The notes under the pieces are model-generated. The model saw nothing but the letters and a program-made list of their open reading frames with translations. It ran no database searches and was not told where the DNA came from. A stretch of 37,204 nt of DNA, from contig JBCDKT010000037.1 of assembly GCA_038746285.1 (NCBI GenBank), positions 1 to 37,204 of the forward strand, read 5' to 3'. The position numbers and the translations under genes were made by a program. This document shows, piece after piece, positions 32,816-37,204 of this stretch (its first letter is position 1; every line of letters starts with the position of its first letter). Source of the DNA: Bacteroidota bacterium. Lineage in GTDB: Bacteria > Bacteroidota > Rhodothermia > Rhodothermales > JANQRZ01.

Positions 32816-33562
32816 ATGACGCTCTACCTGCTCGGCACCGGCGCGGCGGTCTCGGACCCGCACCGCACGACGACCATGCTCGCCGTCTCGGACGGCACCT
32901 CGACGCTCGCCGTGGACTGCGGCGGCGACCTCGTCCAGCGCATGATGGCCTGCGGCCTCGACCCCGCGACGCTCGACGGCCTCATCCTCACGCACGAGCA
33001 CCCGGACCACGTCAGCGGCTTCCCGCTCTTCATGGAGAAGCTCTGGCTGACCGGCCGGAGCCGCCCGATTCCGGTCTACGGCGTCCGCGCCGCGCTCGGC
33101 CAGGCCCGGCGGCTGTGGGAGGCGTTCGACACGAGCCGGTGGGACGGCGTCCCGGAGATCGTCTGGCAGGAGGTCGCGCACGAGCCGGGCACCGAGGTGC
33201 TGACCAGCGATACCTGGCACGTCACCGCTGCGCCGGTTACCCATCCGGTCCCGACGATCGGCCTTCGGATCGAGCACGGGCCGACGAGCCGGACGGTCGC
33301 CTACTCGTGCGACACGGCCCCGTGCGAGCGCGTCGTCGAACTCGGGCGCGACGCCGGCGTCCTCGTGCACGAGGCGACGGGGGCAACGCCGGGTGTCCAC
33401 TCGTCGGCCGAGCAGGCGGCCGAGATTGCGGCGAAGGCGGGCGCGCACCGGCTCCTCCTGGTCCACCTCCCACCGGGCCTCACCGACGACGATCTCGGCG
33501 ACGCCCGGCGCTGGCTGTCGGAGGTCGAACTGGGCGAAGAACTCGGGGTGTACAACCTGTAG
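32816..33562 (+). CDS. MBL-fold metallo-hydrolase (RNase Z/arylsulfatase-like)
   Basis: The 248-residue metallo-beta-lactamase fold protein has a full set of likely metal ligands: His60, His62, Asp64 and His65 (LTHEHPDHVSG), His143, Asp166 (YSCDTAPC) and His217 (VHLPPGL). The N-terminal LLGTGAAVSDPHRTTTMLAV is typical of the RNase Z/ElaC-like branch. It lacks the long flexible arm of true RNase Z, and the exact substrate is unknown. The start is the ATG at 32816. It stands alone between the polyprenyl synthase and HD hydrolase genes, all on the plus strand. Confidence 0.88.
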   Translation: MTLYLLGTGAAVSDPHRTTTMLAVSDGTSTLAVDCGGDLVQRMMACGLDPATLDGLILTHEHPDHVSGFPLFMEKLWLTGRSRPIPVYGVRAALGQARRLWEAFDTSRWDGVPEIVWQEVAHEPGTEVLTSDTWHVTAAPVTHPVPTIGLRIEHGPTSRTVAYSCDTAPCERVVELGRDAGVLVHEATGATPGVHSSAEQAAEIAAKAGAHRLLLVHLPPGLTDDDLGDARRWLSEVELGEELGVYNL

Positions 33563-33572
33563 CCAACCCTCG

Positions 33573-33590
33573 GGCGTAGCATGCTACGCC
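33573..33590. repeat. REP-like perfect palindrome, copy 2
   Basis: GGCGTAGCATGCTACGCC, 18 bp with no spacer, identical in core to 23368-23389. It lies 10 bases after the MBL gene stop. An apparent ATG at 33581 inside it is an unlikely start. Confidence 0.8.
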
Positions 33591-33667
33591 TCTACGAGTG
33601 CCACGGGCACAGCGGCGGCGCTACCTTTCTTTCGCTCTTCCCTTCCTCCGCTCTTCCGCTCCCGACC

Positions 33668-34999
33668 GTGTCGAGCCGGTTCAAAATCTTCTCCGACCCG
33701 GTCCACGGGTTCATCTCCGTCCCGAAAGGGCTGCTGCTCCGGCTGATCGAGACGCCGGAGTTCCAGCGGCTGCGGCGCATCCGGCAGCTCGGCCTCGGCC
33801 ACCTCGTCTTCCCCGGCGCGGAGCACACGCGGTTCGCCCACGGCCTCGGCGCGATGGCGCTGATGCAGCAGGCCCTCGGCAGCCTCTCGGAGAAGGGCAC
33901 GCCCGTCACGGAGGCGGAGTACGCTGCCGCGCTCGCTGCCGCGCTCCTCCACGACGTCGGCCACGGGCCGTTCTCGCACACGCTCGAAGAGGACCTTATC
34001 GCCCCCGGCACGGCGGAACCGCACCTCGGCCCGTTCCGCCACGAGTGGATGAGCCGCACGATCATCGAGCGCCTGAACGACCGCTTCGGCGGGGCGCTGG
34101 ACCTCGCGCTGACGATCTTCGACGGGGCCTACGGCCGCCCGTTCTTCGAGAGCCTGCTCTCGAGCCAGCTCGACATGGACCGGCTCGACTACCTCCGGCG
34201 CGACAGCTTCTACACCGACGTCGCCGAGGGGGTGGTCGGCGTAGACCGGATCATCAAGACGATGCGGGTCCACCCCATCGAAGGCCGGGCGGACGCGGAC
34301 ATCGTGATCGAGGCGAAGGGGGCGTACGCCGTCGAGAGCTACGTGCTCTCGCGGCGGCTGATGTACTGGCAGGTCTACCTCCACAAGACCGTGATCGCCG
34401 CCGACCACCTGCTGCGCGCCGCCTTCGCCCGCGCCCGCGCGTGCTGCGCCGGCAGCGACGCCGCCGTGCTGTCGTCCTCGCCTGCGCTCCTCTTCTTCCT
34501 CCGAGACCGCGTCACCGCCGACCGGATCGGCGATGACGCCGTGCTCGACGCCTTCTGCCAGCTCGACGACACGGACCTCCTCTACAGCCTCAAGCAGTGG
34601 GCCCACTCCGCCGACCCGCTCCTGGCCGACCTCGCCCGCCGCTTCGTCGAGCGCGACCTCTTCCGCACGACCTACCTGCCGGCCGAGCCGGGCGCAGACG
34701 AGATCGCCGCGTGGCGCGAGGCCGTCGCCGCGTGGCTCATCGAGGCCGGCCTGTCGGGGCCGGAGGATGCCCACGCCGCCGCTGACCTCTACTTCACCGT
34801 CGGCCGTTCTTCGCTCGACGCCTACCAGCGCTCGGACGACTCGATCTCGATCCTGGAGCGCGACGGGCGGGTGCGCGAACTCTCGCGGGCCGACGACGTG
34901 GCGACGGTCCGGGCCGTCGCCGGGGCCGTCGTCCGGCACTACGTCTGCGCGCCGAAGCAGGTCGCGCTCGGCATCGCCTCGGAGCCGATGTCTCGCTAG
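33668..34999 (+). CDS. HD-domain phosphohydrolase (SAMHD1/dGTPase-like)
   Basis: The 443-residue protein starts VSSRFKIFSDPVHGFISVP, the usual opening of COG1078-type HD hydrolases. Metal-binding residues: His53 (AEHTRFAHGLG), His95-Asp96 (LLHDVGHGPFSHTLEE), with the second Asp in SSQLDMDRLDYLRRDSFYTD. The group includes dNTP triphosphohydrolases and SAMHD1. Likely role: dNTP pool control, possibly phage restriction, neither proven. The chosen start is GTG at 33668; the upstream extension to 33581 begins inside a palindrome. Its stop codon shares CTAG with the stop of the convergent hpt gene. Confidence 0.9.
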   Translation: MSSRFKIFSDPVHGFISVPKGLLLRLIETPEFQRLRRIRQLGLGHLVFPGAEHTRFAHGLGAMALMQQALGSLSEKGTPVTEAEYAAALAAALLHDVGHGPFSHTLEEDLIAPGTAEPHLGPFRHEWMSRTIIERLNDRFGGALDLALTIFDGAYGRPFFESLLSSQLDMDRLDYLRRDSFYTDVAEGVVGVDRIIKTMRVHPIEGRADADIVIEAKGAYAVESYVLSRRLMYWQVYLHKTVIAADHLLRAAFARARACCAGSDAAVLSSSPALLFFLRDRVTADRIGDDAVLDAFCQLDDTDLLYSLKQWAHSADPLLADLARRFVERDLFRTTYLPAEPGADEIAAWREAVAAWLIEAGLSGPEDAHAAADLYFTVGRSSLDAYQRSDDSISILERDGRVRELSRADDVATVRAVAGAVVRHYVCAPKQVALGIASEPMSR

Positions 35000-35565
35000 C
35001 GCTCGTCGAGGATGTAGATCGCCGGGAGGTTGCGCCCGAGCTGGCCGTAGTCCAGCCCGTAGCCAATCACGAACAGGTTCTCGATCTCGAACCCGACGTA
35101 GTCGAGCCGCAGGTCGAGCTCGGGGTTGGTGGCCTCCTTCTTGTGCAGCAGCGTCGCCGTCCTGACCGACGCCGGGCGCAGGTCCGCCATCAGGTCCGTG
35201 ATGAACTGCATCGAGAGGCCGGTGTCGACGATGTCCTCGACGACGATGATGTGCCGGCCCTCCAGGTCGGCGTCGATCTTCTTGAGCTCGGTGACGGTCC
35301 CGCTCGACACCTTCTCGGCCCCGTAGGACGAGAGCTTGAGGAAGTCGACCTCGCAGTCGATCGTGATGGCCCGCATGAGGTCGGCGAGGAAGAGGAAGGC
35401 CCCGTTGAGGACGCCGATCAGGATCGGCCGCTTGCCGTCGTACTCGGCGTCGATGGCGCGTCCGATGGCCTGGACGCGGGCGCTGATGGTATCAGCGTCG
35501 AGGTAGAGGCGGAAGCGCTCGCCCTGGCAGGTGACGGTGTCGGCGACGGAGGTGAGATCGGGCAT
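34996..35565 (-). CDS. hpt: Hypoxanthine phosphoribosyltransferase
   Basis: The 189-residue purine-salvage enzyme converts hypoxanthine (and guanine) with PRPP to IMP (GMP). The PRPP-binding loop is VVEDIVDTGLS (Glu110-Asp111 to Gly116). It also has VLNGAFLFLADLMR, a flexible loop around SSYGAEKVSSGTV, and the base-binding ending FVIGYGLDYGQLGRNLPAIY. It is the second gene behind tilS, 30 bases downstream; the tilS-hpt order is widespread. It converges with the HD hydrolase gene with a 4-base overlap of the stop codons. Confidence 0.95.
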   Translation of the reverse strand: MPDLTSVADTVTCQGERFRLYLDADTISARVQAIGRAIDAEYDGKRPILIGVLNGAFLFLADLMRAITIDCEVDFLKLSSYGAEKVSSGTVTELKKIDADLEGRHIIVVEDIVDTGLSMQFITDLMADLRPASVRTATLLHKKEATNPELDLRLDYVGFEIENLFVIGYGLDYGQLGRNLPAIYILDER

Positions 35566-35595
35566 GGCAGCAGCGGGCGATGGGAAGCGCCGAAG

Positions 35596-36966
35596 CTACG
35601 CACCGGAGCGGACGGGGGGCAACGCAGGCCTCCACCTCAGCCGTACGGCCCGCTGCGTCTCCGGCCCGACAGCCCACGCGGCCCCGAGCCGGTGCCCGAC
35701 GACCCACGCGACGGCCTCGCCCGAGAGCAGCACGAGCTGGCGCGCCCGCTCGTGCGGCGACACCCGCCGCTCGGTGAGCAGATCGCTGACGTTCTTGCGC
35801 CCGGTCATCCCGAGCGGCTGGAACGCGTCGCCCGCTTGCCAGGGCCGCAGCGTGAGCGGAAACCGCAGCCGGTCTGCGTCTACCCACTCGACCTCCGGCG
35901 ACGCGTCGAACGCGGCCGGCACCGCGCTGGGCTTGCCGACGTGCAGTGTGCCGAGCGGCGTAGTGGTCTCGCCCGGCTGCACGTCGAGCGCGAACGCGTC
36001 CACCGCCGGCTCCGCCTCGAAGACGAGCCGGTCGCGGTCGCGCCAGACGGTGACGCCGGGCCACGCGACCCGCCGCCCCGGCTGCGCGCCGAGGAGCGCT
36101 TCGAGTTCGCGCACCGTCGCCTGCGAGCGTGGGGTGCCCGGAGCCCACCGGCGGAGGGCGTCGAGGAGCACGCCCCGCCGCACGGCCTCGGGCTGGTCTG
36201 CCAGCACGCCGAGCCGGAGAGCCCAGGCCCCGCCGGTCTCCTCAGCCGCCGCCTCAAACAGGCTGGCCGGTACGAGTGCTGCCTCGCTTTCGAGCGCTTC
36301 GCGCACGAGGTCGGCAGCTCCGGCGATGCGCTCGCCGACCCCTTCGCCGAAGTGCTGTTCGATGAGCGGCAGCACGGCGTGGCGCAGCGCGTTCCGGCGG
36401 TAGGCCAGCGACCGGTTCGAGGCGTCCTCTCGCCAGGCCAGGTCGTGCGTGCGGGCGTAGGCCTCGATCTCGGCGCGGGCCGCCCACAACAGCGGGCGGA
36501 TGACCTCCACCTCGGAGTCGGGCACGAGCGGCCGGCGGAGCGGCATCCCAGCGAGGCCGACCAGCCCGGCCCCGCGAAAGAGGTTCAGGAGCACCGTCTC
36601 CGCCTGGTCGTCGCGGTGGTGCGCCGTGGCAACGGCTGCGGCCCCGACCTGGCAAGCTACCTCACCGAAGAACGCGTAGCGGGCCTCGCGCGCCGCCGCC
36701 TGCACCGAGCCCTCGATCCCGGCTCGGTGCACCTTCAGCGGCATGTCGCTCTGCCTGCAGAGCGTCCGCACGAGCGCTTCGTCGGCGTCGGCGTCGGCCC
36801 CGCGCAGCCCGTAGTTGACGTGCGCCGCTGTGACCTCGTACCCCGCCGCGCGCAGCAGGTGCAGCAGCACAACCGAGTCCACGCCGCCGCTGACGCCGAC
36901 CACAACGCGCGCGCCCTCAGCGAGCAGGGCGCGCGCGTTCACGAACCGGAGAAGGCGAGACAGCAT
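35596..36966 (-). CDS. tilS: tRNA(Ile)-lysidine synthetase
   Basis: The 456-residue enzyme attaches lysine to C34 of the CAT-anticodon tRNA-Ile so that it reads AUA. The N-terminal ATP-pyrophosphatase domain has the P-loop SGGVDS (26-31), AAHVNYGLRG, TAHHRDDQAETVLLNLFRG and REDASN. The middle and C-terminal tRNA-recognition domains follow (LRPWQAGDAFQPLGMTGRKNVSDLL, then GEAVAWVVGHRLG). The start is the ATG at 36966. Its leader consists almost wholly of a 7-bp repeat, so no Shine-Dalgarno is present. It is followed by hpt on the same strand. Confidence 0.95.
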   Translation of the reverse strand: MLSRLLRFVNARALLAEGARVVVGVSGGVDSVVLLHLLRAAGYEVTAAHVNYGLRGADADADEALVRTLCRQSDMPLKVHRAGIEGSVQAAAREARYAFFGEVACQVGAAAVATAHHRDDQAETVLLNLFRGAGLVGLAGMPLRRPLVPDSEVEVIRPLLWAARAEIEAYARTHDLAWREDASNRSLAYRRNALRHAVLPLIEQHFGEGVGERIAGAADLVREALESEAALVPASLFEAAAEETGGAWALRLGVLADQPEAVRRGVLLDALRRWAPGTPRSQATVRELEALLGAQPGRRVAWPGVTVWRDRDRLVFEAEPAVDAFALDVQPGETTTPLGTLHVGKPSAVPAAFDASPEVEWVDADRLRFPLTLRPWQAGDAFQPLGMTGRKNVSDLLTERRVSPHERARQLVLLSGEAVAWVVGHRLGAAWAVGPETQRAVRLRWRPALPPVRSGA

Positions 36967-36970
36967 GGTT

Positions 36971-37042
36971 CAGAGGACAGAGGACAGAGGACAGAGGACA
37001 GAGGACAGAGGACAGAGGACAGAGGACAGAGGACAGAGGACA
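36971..37042. repeat. Heptamer tandem array in the tilS leader
   Basis: Perfect 7-bp repeat (CAGAGGA)n, about 10.3 copies. It runs from the promoter -7 box to four bases before the tilS ATG. As RNA it is a pure pyrimidine-rich (UCCUCUG)n leader. Confidence 0.96.
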
Positions 37043-37070
37043 ATTTTATACCGTTAGCCTCAGAGTGCAA
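37041..37070 (-). promoter_or_regulatory. tilS promoter
   Basis: On the minus strand, TTG (37070-37068), 19 bases, then TAAAATTG (37048-37041). It fits the Bacteroidota pattern. Transcription would begin near 37034, inside the heptamer array. Confidence 0.5.
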
Positions 37071-37100
37071 GGACGTTCGTAATTTTCGTGGCTTTTCTTG

Positions 37101-37204
37101 ACTCGCCCACTCGCCCACTCGCCCACTCGCCCACTCGCCCACTCGCCCACTCGCCCACTCGCCCACTCGCCCACTCGCCCACTCGCCCACTCGCCCACTC
37201 GCCC
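37101..37204. repeat. Octamer tandem array 4 (window end)
   Basis: Perfect (ACTCGCCC)n, 13 copies to the last base of the window. It is preceded by TGGCTTTTCTTG as in array 3, and by a -7-like TAATTTTC at 37080-37087. It presumably forms the leader of a plus-strand gene beyond the window. Confidence 0.95.

Noticed and set aside
33581-33667. Upstream ATG for the HD hydrolase
   Set aside because: It lies in the REP-like palindrome, and the added residues are atypical. The family begins at SSRFKIFSDPVHGF.

Overview
The window looks like a chromosomal stretch (possibly a whole contig) from a high-GC member of the Bacteroidota/Rhodothermota side of the tree. The evidence is two proteins ending in type IX secretion (T9SS, Por) sorting domains, promoters of the TTG-N19..22-TAnnTTTG form, almost no Shine-Dalgarno sequences, and GC-rich codon use. 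A Rhodothermales-like origin is an inference; no rRNA is present. Both ends of the window lie inside the same 8-bp tandem repeat (CCCACTCG)n, as expected if an assembly broke at those repeats.

Layout. 1-4.3 kb: a T9SS-exported beta-helix protein and a sodium:solute symporter, each preceded by an octamer array. 4.3-15.1 kb: an accessory, defence-like island. It holds an Xre-RES toxin-antitoxin pair, a 5'-truncated T9SS lipase, a DUF4143 ATPase fragment, a second RES toxin tail, a second T9SS tail, and a 1,625-residue DUF4011/SF1-helicase/nuclease protein. The island ends in a diverged second copy of the symporter 3' end, next to tRNA-Thr(CGT). 15.3-17.5 kb: a quaternary-amine ABC importer (ATPase plus a fused binding protein-permease). 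17.5-18.2 kb: a tRNA-Pro(CGG) locus elaborated with tRNA relics, duplicated terminators, 25-bp inverted repeats and a small GIY-YIG nuclease. 18.4-23.2 kb: valS, an FxLYD lipoprotein and a triple-FAS1 lipoprotein.

23.4-28.1 kb: a minus-strand phosphorelay operon (PAS/GAF hybrid kinase with two receivers, a lone receiver, an Hpt-receiver protein) with no DNA-binding output. 28.5-30.2 kb: an AhpD-like protein and the radical SAM protein ArsS (arsenosugar biosynthesis). 30.3-37.2 kb: lipid kinase, polyprenyl diphosphate synthase, MBL-fold hydrolase, HD phosphohydrolase, hpt and tilS.

Three things deserve most attention. First, tandem-repeat leaders: the 5' leaders of four or more genes consist largely or wholly of 7- or 8-bp repeats running almost to the start codon, and the octamer is a perfect G-quadruplex motif on the minus strand. 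Second, the tRNA-Pro/GIY-YIG cassette, which looks like an undescribed tRNA-derived selfish element. Third, the scarred defence island, with nested direct repeats of gene 3' ends that record at least two recombination events.
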